Positions 12,388 to 21,609 of a DNA stretch of 64,000 nucleotides are shown here, in pieces. Below the pieces are notes generated by a model. That model was given only the letters and a program-made list of their open reading frames with translations, did not search any database and had not been told where the DNA came from. This stretch comes from Pleurotus djamor. Taxonomy: Eukaryota; Basidiomycota; Agaricomycetes; Agaricales; Pleurotaceae. The first letter of the stretch is position 1. The number at the start of each line of letters is the position of its first letter. The stretch is from contig JAPEVF010000033.1 in the NCBI GenBank assembly GCA_029747585.1, positions 95-64,094 on the forward strand. Direction: 5' to 3'. A program made the translations under genes and the position numbers.

Positions 12388-13820
12388 ATGGAACCTCGTA
12401 GACCAAGTGTCTACACGGCCGGCGACACTACTAGCTCTGTTCGAAGGTGCTCTGGCTATCAGGCTTCTCACACACTCTATCCAGCGGAATCAATCCCCCA
12501 CACGTCTAACACTCCTTCCGCCCAAAACTTCACGACTTCGACCGATGAACTATTCACTGAAATCGACCTGACGCAGAACGCACCTACGCGAGAAGCTTCG
12601 TACTCGTCTATGTTCTCCCATGTCACTAGGAATTCGCAGCTCACGCGCCTACCAACGCCGGACTTCACCACGTTAGGGAACTTTCGCTCGGTTCTGGATC
12701 GCGGCATGAGCTTCATGTCTATACCAGTTCAGCCACCAGCGGGTTTTCTCTCTAGGCGATCTTCATCCCGGTCCACTACTACAAGTAGGAGCAGCTTTTA
12801 CAGTGATGCATCGAGGGAGAGTGGCTCAGTGCTCTCTGGAATCGGGACAACGGAGAAATTCACTGCAAAGTGGCCCCGTCCTNAAAACGCTAAAATACTC
12901 ACAAAGCTCCGAGTCAACGAATGCGCTTGGCCCTGTTTACGAGACGCTCCCATATCTTGGGGGAGATAAAGCAAGCCTCGGCGTCGAAACTATGGGTCGC
13001 TGGAATAAATTCAAATGGTCGTTGTTCTTGTCCGTTTTGCTTTTGCTCGCGTACAGCATGGTGTTGTTGGTCGCTTCTATGTCTGTTTGGTTTCGAAGTA
13101 CGTTGCGCCATTCTAACGACTTGATCCCTAGCTCACGTTATTATCGCAGCTTGGGCCAGGGCTGATATCATATCTGTGACCGACAACGACATCCTGATTC
13201 TCGCCACCATATCAGCATCGACCTTGTTGATGACCTTTGTCGTCGGGCTCACTGGGGTCCTTTTGAACTCGCGGCCGATCCTCGCTGTCTACACCCTGCT
13301 CCTATGGCCTTCATTCATCTCAGTACTCGTCATTGGCTACGTCAGCTACAAACGCAGCGCCTTTGCTTTGGACAGGAAATTACAGCGGGCGTGGAGTCAG
13401 GACTACACTCAGCTAGGTCGCCTTATGATCCAAAATTCTTTAGGATGTTGTGGATGGTTCAATGCTCTCCATGAGGTTGCGGTGAGCAACCGATGTTATC
13501 CTCGTGCCCCTCTTCCTGGATGCAAGGCAGCCTTGATCGTGTTTGAAGAAACGCATTTGGAACTGATCTGGAAGACGGTCTTCGGTCTTATTGCACCGAT
13601 GCACATTATCAATATCTTCGTTGCTCTTCTGTGTTCAAACCACGTCAACGAAACGTTTGGTAAGGGAATCATGCCAAGGAAATACTGGTTAACCGTTGAG
13701 GATGTGAGGAGGGACAAAGAGGTTATCCGGGAGAAACTTAGGATGGCTGGGTCGGAAGTTCCCTTGGCTAGGCCACTGTATGCGAGGTCGAGAAGCACGA
13801 AATACGAAGATAGACGATGA
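12388..13820 (+). CDS. Tetraspanin-like four-TM protein with long N-terminal tail
   Basis: The N-terminal ~200 residues are cytosolic and Ser/Thr-rich (RRPSVYTAGDTTSSVRR, RRSSSRSTTTSRSS). Four hydrophobic segments follow: FLSVLLLLAYSMVLLVASMS, LMTFVVGLTGVLLN, AVYTLLLWPSFISVLVIGYV and LIAPMHIINIFVALLC. Between TM3 and TM4 lies NSLGCCGWFNAL...RCYPRAPLPGC, the CCG plus distal-Cys signature of the tetraspanin large loop. An intron near 13099-13149 joins VWFR to TWARADIIS. The single N at 12883 shifts the frame. Deleting it gives a continuous reading, so I treat it as a base-calling artefact and not a mutation. Fungal tetraspanins (PLS1/TSP families) organise plasma-membrane polarity; the exact role here is unknown. 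Confidence 0.8.
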
Positions 13821-14052
13821 TTGGGCTATAATTGATATAGATAACTATTTTAAGTAAAATATTACCACAAAGACTAGGTAAATCAGCATACATGTGCGGC
13901 CTGGCACTACGAAGAAAAATGATCCTACCAACGACCGGCTATGAAGCATACTTAACGGTTGACTTCGAAGTACTTAGGTCACGGAGAACCGAGTGCTAGC
14001 CTTGGACGTGTTCCTAGAAACTTTGACATACAGATTAGTTGGAGGGATAAAC

Positions 14053-14840
14053 TTAAAAACGGCGCACAAGCTCACCTCTCTGACTTCCCTCTCCTTTCTC
14101 TAGCATAGGGGCGGAAACAGGGGCAGCAGGAGATCGGGACGGTGCAAGCGGCGTATACGCGGGTGGTGGTGGGTGCAGCATAGCGTGATTTACTGTGTCC
14201 GAGGAAGTTAGTCCCGCGACGTGAGACACTGGCCTCTCTTTCCGCCTTGGACTACTGGACATCCGCCGGGTATAATTAACTGGTTGGCTGGCAGCCTGAG
14301 GCTCGCGCCGTGGAGAAAGCGTAGTTCGAGTTTGACGATACTCCATTGTTTGAGGGAGTGTCGCGTTTTGTGTGGTTTCCGGAGTGGCCGGCCTCCCGCC
14401 CAAGCAACCATAACGGTGACATACGACGCCAACGAGTATCATTAAGAGTCCTATGGTGAAGTGAGTCGAATNAAAAAAGGCGTAGAATATTGCCATGCGT
14501 ACCATAGATTATGATTGCAATAGCCACCGTGGCCCACGGTGGTAAGACGGTATCCGAGTCATCATCAGCCTCGACAACTTCTCTAGAAGGGTGTTGCAAT
14601 GGGAAATACATTGGTCTAGTCAATGAGAGGGCGGTAGAGAGCGGGCTGTCAGAAGTGTATAGAGGGTGGAGACTTGTATCGTCATTTTCTATGAGGACTG
14701 CGTACCAGGGAGCTTATAAGCAGACCGAAGGGCACGAGGCAAATGTGCCGGAAATCGATGAAATGCATCCCCAAGCATGGCGACTCACCATGCTCAAAAG
14801 AGGTAAAACCATGATCCCTGCTTTGCGATGCTGTCTTGCT
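14053..14840 (-). CDS. Uncharacterised single-pass membrane protein, 5' end unresolved
   Basis: An intron (GTACGC...CATAG, containing the N at 14472) joins VLPPWATVAIAIIIYG to LLMILVGVVCHRYGCLG, forming one transmembrane helix followed by Cys/Arg and a Pro/Ser/Arg-rich cytosolic tail. The tail includes TLSPRREPQ, SSSPRRKERP and PPPPAYTPLAP and ends GELVRRF. Upstream exons carry NDDTSLHPLYTSDSPL and FTSFEHE; the latter ends at a strong GTGAGT donor near 14788. The 5' end beyond 14840 is unclear, and further exons may reach 15.2 kb. The organisation (short ectodomain, one TM, tail with PPAY) resembles many Agaricomycete surface sensors or adaptors, but I do not recognise the family. Confidence 0.5.
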
Positions 14841-14896
14841 TCTGGGAATCAGTCATATAAAGCCCCAAGTCATCAGGAGGCATCTCCCCACCTGGC

Positions 14897-15471
14897 CTAT
14901 ACTGCGCGAAAGGGCTTTTGACAACGTTTTTGATGAAGCTCCTGTTCTAGATAGTAGATATGACAAACAGGTGTTGTGACATCATAATCTACTAGTACTG
15001 GAATAACACAAAGGTTTGCACTGGCCCACACGTATGGGTTTTCGTCGAAGCAGCCGCAGAGCAAGTTCCCCCTGATGATGGTATTCAAGTTGCATATAGC
15101 CGAGGCCAGTAGGATGTGAGGGCGACAAAGGTTGGACTCGAGGGATTGCAAGAGCTCCAAGGAAAGGGGAAAGAAATCCATGTAGTTATAGGCAGGCTTA
15201 CGAGGAACAAGAGGAGATTATCGCAGGCGAAGTAATTGAACTACGCCAGTCAGTTGGGTTGAGAATGCTCCGGAGTCGATACCACTGGAAGGAACCGGGG
15301 TCTGGGGCTGATCGGAAGCTGCAAACTGTTGGTTAGAAGAGCTGGTGTAAAATTTAAATCGTGCGCCAGAGAGCGACTATCGAGTAGCTTTCGACGACAG
15401 TTTTCTTGTAGCAAGGTTCAACCTCGAGCTCCAGGACAGCAGTGAGATGAAATGGGACATTCGGTCATGGT
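14897..15471 (-). other. Region upstream of the single-TM protein; possible 5' exons
   Basis: The minus strand has a Cys-containing open frame at 14897-15181 (MDFFPLSLELLQSLESNL...) and a second overlapping open frame. Neither joins convincingly to the downstream exons, and the first ends in a stop before them. It could be the ectodomain of the neighbouring membrane protein or non-coding. I see nothing else in 15200-15470. Confidence 0.25.
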
Positions 15472-15512
15472 GGTTGACGTTGAACGTTGAACGTTGAACG
15501 TTGAACGTTGAC
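15472..15512. repeat. Tandem TTGAACG heptamer repeat
   Basis: Four consecutive GTTGAAC/TTGAACG heptamers are flanked on both sides by GTTGACG variants. Shorter runs of the same motif recur at 23105-23120, 48707-48726, 55437-55450 and 55751-55794. Confidence 0.8.
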
Positions 15513-15593
15513 GGTCTAAGGTACTTAGGCGCCCGACTGGGTCAAGTCACTACTACTTCTAGGCTTAAGTCCCATACACATTCCCGCTTAAGG

Positions 15594-15882
15594 CTACGCA
15601 AGATCTTTGCAGGTCTCATCACAATCTGCCTCAACAGATACACAGCTGCTCTTGCAGACACCTAGACACCGAAGTCAGTTCAGCTGCGATAGTAAGTGCA
15701 TCAAACGAATCCCTACAGAAACCTGAACCAGCGGGTCCGTTGATGGGGCCGTGGCTACACACTTTGCTGCAGCAGCCTCCATCGCGTTTGACCATCTGGT
15801 TTGGGACCGCGGATGCCGTTGAGAGTGTTACTCCGAGGAAGAGCATTGAGACGAGGGCGACAAAGCGGTAAGAAGCGACCAT
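15594..15882 (-). CDS. Small secreted Cys-rich protein, two exons
   Basis: Start at 15882 with a clear signal peptide (MVASYRFVALVSMLFLGVTL, then STASA) and a dibasic KR before the mature region, suggesting Kex2-type processing. The unspliced frame ends at 15631 and looks plausible. However, a 55-nt intron (donor GTAGGG at 15716, acceptor TCTAG at 15662) gives a different 3' exon (15661-15594) that is far richer in cysteines. The spliced product is 77 residues with eight Cys in its mature part, beginning with a GGCC pair. It has the size and layout of fungal small secreted cysteine-rich proteins (effector-like or defensin-like). I recognise no family and assign no activity. A TATA box lies 81 bp upstream. 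Confidence 0.65.
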
Positions 15883-15962
15883 ATCGGTGAACTTGGTAGG
15901 CTAGTTTTTGTCTGGTGTTATGCGACTTGCGGTTGCTGACTCTACCTACTATTACAGGTCCT

Positions 15963-15970
15963 CTTTTATA
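15963..15970 (-). promoter_or_regulatory. TATA box of the small secreted protein gene
   Basis: On the minus strand this reads TATAAAAG, 81 bp upstream of the ATG at 15882. It is a canonical strong core promoter, as is common for highly expressed secreted proteins. Confidence 0.55.
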
Positions 15971-16849
15971 CCTCTGTGAGTACCCCCAAAGTACCGCTCG
16001 GCCGCCCTCGGCGGTACCTTGCTCTTACGTTGAGCTGGTCATCACGGTCTCACTCACCCATGTCATCTATGACCGCAGGCGTGCGCCCTCGTCGCAATGA
16101 ATTCAATTTATTGTCGAAATATTCCTTGGAGATAGTTGGACAACAGCGCCGACAAGTTGTGGGTTTTCTTAAAATAGCTGTAACCCGACATTCTCTATTT
16201 TTGTTAATGATGGCCGACGGCTCATGGTCTTTGATTGGGTGGAAGGTGCGTTTATTCGTCTGGCGCAGTGATGTAGCTCAATAATCGGAACAGGATATCG
16301 GGTCTGTCGCAAGCCGCAGCATTTCTCCTCGGCGCGCTCGTCGTTTTCGCTTTCTTTGATATGTTTCGCAGGATCATGGCAGCAACATGGCAGGCACAAT
16401 TTATCATTACGTGTTTCTCATCTACTTGCAACCAGACAGACAGGCTTGGTCGGGGCAGGCTCAAAGGAATCATCGGTTCTGTTGTAGACATGAACTTCGC
16501 GGTCGATTTATCGACTGTGGTGTTTCTGATGCGTTGGCTCTGTCCGGAATCCATCGTCGGCCTCGCCTTCTCAAAGATTACATGATCTCTCGGTCAAAGG
16601 TCGCTTTCAGCAACGCTAATTGCCTGCGGTATCGTTAAGTTCGTCGGTAAGTTACATGGAATAAGGCAGCCTGCTGATTCAACGATTGCTGATCCCAGCA
16701 TCCCTGGACCTGGACCTTTCGCCAGTGGCAAGAAGCCGATCAATGGAATGCTGAGAAAAGAGTTCAGAAAGATACTAGAGGAACTTCAGAAGAAAATTAC
16801 ACGCGTCCTGTTGAGTGATGCAGTCTCCTATTCCACTGATATATGTCTC
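15971..16849. other. Intergenic, no gene supported
   Basis: Overlapping short ORFs on both strands (16169-16638) have no domain, no signal peptide and no consistent splicing. A GC-rich inverted stretch occurs near 15996-16017 (GGCCGCCCTCGGCGG). The right end abuts the inverted duplication. Confidence 0.45.
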
Positions 16850-18772
16850 CTATCCCCTTGTCAGCCTCCCAGACCAGCCTGGCAAGCTGCCAGCCCGCTG
16901 CACACCATCCATGACCCGAAGACACTCCCGTCGCACTTTCACACTTCCGTGACACTCACATACATTTCCATGACACTCCCATGACAGGAATGCCCATCTG
17001 AGAGTCAGAGGTCGGTATTTCGTTGGTTACGACCTCCTATAAGCCCCTTTAGCTCTTCTATAAATCATCGTCTCTTGGGGAGAAGGACGCTTTCACCTTT
17101 CTTTCCCATACCACATTCTACAACTTGATTTTCACAAACTCGCAGCCTCTACACACTATGAAGTTCGTCCCTCAACGCTCCTCAGAACCCACATCGACAG
17201 GAAAGGTGCCCAAGAGCACCCCCATGCAAGTAGCCTGTTCTTCCTGGGCTTCAGGTTCGTCCTGCGTCATTGTCCTCTCGTCGCGCAACCATCCATCTAA
17301 CACACCTCCTAACAGTTCCCTCCGAACTCGAGAAAACCATGGTCAAGATTTTTGGAGATGCCATGGTCTCCTTGTGGTTTTCGATGATCAGGAAAGAGCG
17401 CTGCTTTGTCCCTGAGTACCCTCCTGTCGAAGTANTCTCCACCGAAANCCCCCCACANCCCTCCCTGCGCAAACGAGCCAAGGCTTTGTTCACCAAGCCT
17501 AACCATCTCTCAACTGTTCTCGCCAACGACTCCACGTATTTGGTCCTCCAAGGCAACAAGAAAGTCAAGACGCCTTCGATCGTTGTGCGCCAACCCACCG
17601 TGCACGGCATCTCAGACGATCTCCAGTTAGACTTGTCCGATATCGAGGGAGCTTGGGAGAGTGGTATCCCGTTGAAGACNTCGATGAAACCCACGTTCCC
17701 CCAACAGAACTGCGATATTCTTATGGCGCACATGCTCAACCCGACGTATGGTTATCCAGTCCGAGTCACTATGGAACATACGCTTGGGCATACCAGTCTG
17801 AGGGGGATGCCCAAGATGAAGCCTAAGGGGGAGTCGAAGGGCAGAGCAGAGAAGAAGACCTCGAAAGTGCAGGAGGCGGGTGGACGCAACCTGGATGCCA
17901 TGGGTCCCATCGAGCGGTTTATGGTGATGCGTGCAATGGAGGCCGAGAAGGAAAGGGAACGGGCTCAGCTGGCTGAGGCCCCGAAGAGTGAGGAGGAGGA
18001 GGTTCCAAGGTGCCGACGAGGAGTGGTGGAAGCGGCGATTCTGCAGAAGAAGACGGACGCAGACTCCAAGCGCAAGGCGACGAAGAAGAGCCCCGCCGTG
18101 GCGGCTTGAAGTGGGAGTTGTGAGGGAGGTTGGGGTGGTGGTTGGTTGGTAAACGAACGGTAAGTCAGCCGGCTTGAACGTGGATTTGGACAGTTTCCCG
18201 TAGATACTTGTACGCTGCTCTCAGGTGCCTTTCCTATGTCGTCGGCTTCGTGCTTGGCCCCATGGAGTCGATTGTGCATAGGGATTTCATCTGGGAGTTA
18301 GCCTGCGGTCTGTATGGCTGTCTTGTTATAGCGTCGCTTTTCGCGAGAGTGGCGTTATCCAGGGCTTTCGTACGGGCAGCAGCCGTAGATAGAAGTAGGT
18401 AGGTCGCGACGAGTGGGCGATTTGGACGGTATCATCGATCGCGACGATGGTATTCGAAAGAGTCCGCCTATTTGAAGCGATTTTTCGACGTAGTACGCTG
18501 GCTATCATCCATAAGTTGTAACTTCTCTTTGTAGACGGTGTTGTTTGCACACTGTTGGGAGGGTCATCCGTCACAGGGTGACCCGGGCCACCCAACAGTC
18601 AGCTTTCAGGACTTGTCGCCTCAAGGTTCATGTACGGTTCGAATAACCTGTCGCCGCATGTATTCATCCTGTAAGCGTTGTTGTAGACGGGGAGCTGGGA
18701 GAGTACATCTGCAAGCTGTACTCGGGCCACCCAGTAACTCATTACAACAATCGCCACTTCAAGCAGCATGTA
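16850..18772 (+). repeat. Inverted duplication, copy 1
   Basis: Aligns by eye along its whole length to the reverse complement of 33970-35893. It starts near GTCAGCCTC/CAGACCAGCCTGGCAAGC and ends near CACCCAGTAACTCATTACAA followed by a CATGTAC block. It includes a complete gene with its upstream TATA region and a 3' flank with internal ~130-bp similarity (two CGGGCCACCCA...CATGTAC blocks). No terminal inverted repeats or target-site duplication are obvious at the edges. Copy 1 carries four Ns within the gene; copy 2 carries none. Confidence 0.85.
17158..18109 (+). CDS. Unknown protein, duplicated gene copy 1
   Basis: Two exons (17158-17254 and 17316-18109, 61-nt intron) encode about 295 residues starting MKFVPQRSSEPTSTGKVPKS. 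The central part is mixed alpha/beta (VPSELEKTMVKIFGDAMVSL, then FSMIRKERCFVPEYPPVEV and FPQQNCDILMAHMLNPTYGY). The C-terminal third is highly charged, with a probable helix (FMVMRAMEAEKERERAQLAE) and a Lys-rich end. I recognise no domain. No signal peptide or TM segment is seen, so it may be cytosolic or nuclear. Ns at 17435, 17448 and 17458 are extra bases relative to copy 2; the N at 17680 replaces a G. A CTATAAA box lies ~100 bp upstream. The frame is intact once the Ns are removed, so this copy is probably functional. Confidence 0.7.
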
Positions 18773-19050
18773 CTTGGAGCTCAGTTCCTGTAGCACGTCT
18801 CTATCCGTCTTGTAAACGATATCACGGTCGCGCAGCTTGAAGGGTGCACTCACCTGGGTCACCCAACCGTCTTTTTTCATCATCACAATATCTGTGTCGA
18901 TCTGTGAACGAGGTCATGAGAGGTGGGCAATAGAGAGAATGCACTGTCATCTTCCGGGCCAATAGCCTGCTCGAAGTACTACATAGGAAAAGTCAATCAA
19001 AATTGCGAACTTATGGGCATCACTGTAGCTTGTGAACATTTTGGTGGAGT
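18773..19050 (-). other. Possible orphan coding fragment next to the duplication
   Basis: On the minus strand an open stretch reads YFEQAIGPEDD, then (after a possible short intron ending GTTCACAG near 18905) IDTDIVMMKKDGWVTQ followed by a GTGAGT donor. This looks like two coding exons, but they run directly into the duplicated segment, where no continuation is recognisable. It may be the remnant of a gene interrupted by the duplication, or chance. Confidence 0.25.
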
Positions 19051-19754
19051 TTAATCGTCGTCGACATCCAAGTCACCCTCAACACCAACTCCTTCGCCTG
19101 TGTCGTCAAACTGCATATCATTGTATCCGTCCTCCTCGCCGTACGCGTCGTCATCTTCGTACAGCACAGGTTGCACGATCGGTGCGTTGCCAATCGTCGC
19201 TGGTTGAGTCCCCGAAGAGGAAGAAGAGAGACTCGTCTGGACCAAAGTCGTAATTTCCTCCATCTGCTCTGGTGTCATCCGATCCTCGAGTTCCTCCACT
19301 ATCTAAGCTTCATTGTGAGGGACACGCTACGAGCATAGAAACATGGCTGCTTACCGCCCAAAGCACTGGCAACGATTGAGGGGCAATGTTGACAATCTGC
19401 AGCTTTTCTGCCTTCGTCAAATTGAACGGCGCCAGTCCTTGCATCAGTGTTTGGATACCCTCGGGGCTTTGCTGAGAAATTGGTGGAGATGAAAGATACT
19501 GAATCGCCTGTATGTTCCTTCAAGATTATCGGCGACGTGAATGAACAAGAGCGGCTCACCTCGACTTCGATCGTCCTCAAATTTTCACTGACTTCGACAT
19601 CTTTTGCTGCTCCAGACGAAGACGACGCCCCTTCTTCCTTTTTAACTTTGAAGGCGGTCTTGGCTCGCGCAAGGTGGTCCTCTTCTAGTTCGCGCAACAG
19701 GGTCAGGACTTCATAATTGCAGAGCAGAGCGGCGCGTTTTGAAACAACCTCCAT
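19051..19754 (-). CDS. RPC17: RNA polymerase III subunit RPC9 (RPC17/CRCP-like)
   Basis: Subunit of the Pol III stalk (with RPC8/RPC25), needed for initiation with TFIIIB. Start at 19754 (MEVVSKRAALLCNYEVLTLL). First-exon landmarks are LRELEEDHLARAKTAFKVKK and NLRTIEVE, then a GTGAGC intron. The second exon is AIQYLSSPPISQQSPEGIQT...LAPFNLTKAEKLQIVNIAP, the HRDC-like core. The third exon begins IVEELEDRMTPEQMEEITTL and continues as a Ser-rich, then very acidic tail ending DLDVDDD. All three parts match the RPC9 layout. Its start codon is 33 bp from the divergent uL5m start. Confidence 0.9.
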
Positions 19755-19787
19755 CAAGCGCCTATAATATAATTTCTCTTCCCCACC
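19755..19787. promoter_or_regulatory. 33-bp divergent promoter space RPC9 / uL5m
   Basis: Only 33 nt separate the two start codons. They contain an AT-rich CTATAATATAATTT core. The 5' UTRs or promoters must overlap the opposite coding region. Confidence 0.7.
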
Positions 19788-20666
19788 ATGTCCACCCGCG
19801 CCGCGACCCGCAACCTGCCTCGCTTCGGTCGCGCTCCTCCAGTGTCGAAAAATCTGAGGAAAAATCCCCGTACACTCTTACCGCAACCTCATGTTTCAAA
19901 TCTTGTGGTTCGCGACTTTGCACCGTGTCGTCTAGCGGACCACTACTACGACACTCTCCAGGATGACTTGATGTACATGACCTACAACCACCAGTCTTCG
20001 TCTCCGAAACAACGAGAAATACGCCTCACATTCAACCCGGAAGACCCCTACGTTAAAAACCGGTACAACCCACCTGTCGGGGGCTCGCAAATCGGGAAGA
20101 AACCAGCCCCCCTCGTCACCCCGGAAAATNTCATACGGCTCGAGAAAATCCAGATACATACCATGGTTAAAGAGGCCATTGGCAGCAAGAACAACTTGCT
20201 GCCTGCCATGATGGCTATTCGCGCGTTGACGGGGGANACGTACAAAGGTGCGGGGAGGCACACGAGTGAGGGAATCCAAGTCGTCAAAGCGAAAAAGTCC
20301 GTTGGTGGTTGGCTTAGACCCGGTGTCGCGACGGGTATCAAAGTCGACTTGAAGGGACCTGCGATGTATGACTTCCTCAACACTCTCGTTGACTTTGTCC
20401 TCCCCCGAATACGTGATTTCCCTGGTGTCGTCCTACCCCCGTCCTCGTCTTCCGTCAACTCTCCCAGCGCCGTATCGGGTGTAGTTTCGTTCGGTTTGCC
20501 ACCAACGGCAATGGGCTTCTTCCCGCAGATAGAGGTCAACCAGGATTCGTATCCGAAGATGTATGGAATGCACATACATTTTGTCACGAACGCGACAGGA
20601 CTTGGTGCGCAAAATAGAGCGAGAGCGTTGTTGTCGGGTTTCCAGGTGCCTTTCACCCGAAAGTAG
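19788..20666 (+). CDS. MRPL7: Mitochondrial large-subunit ribosomal protein uL5m (L5/MRPL7)
   Basis: Single exon, 292 residues. It binds 5S-like or central-protuberance regions of the mitoribosomal large subunit. The N-terminus is Arg/Ser-rich without acidic residues ([20 protein letters not shown]), a mitochondrial presequence. L5-family stretches are [65 protein letters not shown] and [19 protein letters not shown]. It ends [21 protein letters not shown] Pro/Ser-rich insert ([16 protein letters not shown]) interrupts the fold, as is common in fungal versions. Ns at 20130 and 20237 replace real bases here, since the frame needs them. Confidence 0.9.
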   Translation: MSTRAATRNLPRFGRAPPVSKNLRKNPRTLLPQPHVSNLVVRDFAPCRLADHYYDTLQDDLMYMTYNHQSSSPKQREIRLTFNPEDPYVKNRYNPPVGGSQIGKKPAPLVTPENXIRLEKIQIHTMVKEAIGSKNNLLPAMMAIRALTGXTYKGAGRHTSEGIQVVKAKKSVGGWLRPGVATGIKVDLKGPAMYDFLNTLVDFVLPRIRDFPGVVLPPSSSSVNSPSAVSGVVSFGLPPTAMGFFPQIEVNQDSYPKMYGMHIHFVTNATGLGAQNRARALLSGFQVPFTRK

Positions 20667-21609
20667 AGGTGAGCATGTCCCCCTCCTTACCTGGCTTGGC
20701 TGTGTCTGATCTCTGTCGCAGTTACGCGTCGTATTATATATCCCTGGCCTTCACATATATCAATTTTGGCCTGNTGGCTACCTCATTACGGTGTGAAGCG
20801 TGCTTTCCAGACGAGAACTCACATCCGACTCAGCTAGTTGAAGCTTTGGAGTCTGTGTAGCCCGATGTGTTCACTGGTGCAGGAGCCATGAGCGGAAGGC
20901 AGGCCCATTGAGGCAGTCGTTGGCGAGCCCGTGGCAGAAGGCCTACGCGCCAATATGTGGGACTTGACCCAAACAGCTGATCATACCTCCTGCAAGTCAA
21001 GCACGAATCCATCGGGTTCCGCTACTATCTCGGAACCTTGTTGGCCATCAAATGTAAGCTGGTATATCACCACCAACACGTGGAATGAGCTTATACTCTT
21101 CCTCCTCCTCAACGGAGCCATCAATGCATCAAAGCTCCAGCCCTCGCCTCGGAATGCTTATTCCCGGGGACTTTGCTCTACCGCAATGCGGTACCACCAT
21201 TCCATACTTCTTGTCTCCCTCTTTGCTGATCCCGCTTCCCTGGCTAACCATTAGCATCATCCTCTTTCTAAAGGCGGAAGGCATTGTATCATCGTATGTA
21301 CCGGAGCTTACAAGTGCTTATCTACATCTTCCTTTCCTAGTAGTAGGAAAGGCACTGCTGGCCGTGTTTCCGTTGTCCATTTGGTCCACCTCTGCCAGGA
21401 ATCTGGGCGGAGAGCACAGCATGTCCATCTCGCCCATAGACGCCTTCGCCCGTCGTTCGTCGGCCCTGCCCTCCTGATCCCCGCACCGAAGTCATTTCAC
21501 TCCCCTCTATATAAATGACCACCTTGCCTTCCTCTCACATCCCCCCTTCAATCTCTTACACCCCACATTGACATATCTATAACCGTTACCTCGATAGTTT
21601 ACCCTTTGC
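20667..21609 (+). other. Intergenic region upstream of the kinase
   Basis: About 940 bp. Open frames at 20931-21254 and 21085-21477 are hydrophobic but show no start context, splicing or family resemblance. A near-palindrome, CCTTTCCTAGTAGTAGGAAAGG, lies at 21332-21353. A TATATAAA box (21508-21515) marks the promoter of the kinase gene. Confidence 0.45.
21508..21515 (+). promoter_or_regulatory. TATA box of the TKL-like kinase gene
   Basis: TATATAAA, 102 bp before the ATG at 21610. Confidence 0.55.

Noticed and set aside
12803..13165. Frameshift mutation or pseudogene in the tetraspanin
   Set aside because: The shift occurs exactly at the N at 12883; removing that base restores the frame, so it is a sequencing artefact.
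14276..14623. Two overlapping minus-strand genes at 14.1-14.6 kb
   Set aside because: A GT-AG intron containing the N at 14472 joins both frames into one membrane helix, so there is a single gene.
15472..15512. CRISPR-like array
   Set aside because: Units are contiguous heptamers without spacers, in a eukaryotic genome with no cas genes; it is a simple tandem repeat.
16252..16554. Minus-strand ORFs upstream of the duplication
   Set aside because: Cys/His/Arg-rich but without zinc-finger spacing, start context or splice partners; overlapping frames are equally open on the other strand.
16850..18772. DNA transposon or retroelement
   Set aside because: No transposase, reverse transcriptase, integrase or terminal inverted repeats are visible; I describe it only as an inverted duplication.
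21085..21477. 130-residue hydrophobic ORF upstream of the kinase
   Set aside because: No start context, no plausible TM topology, and it overlaps another equally open frame; probably chance.
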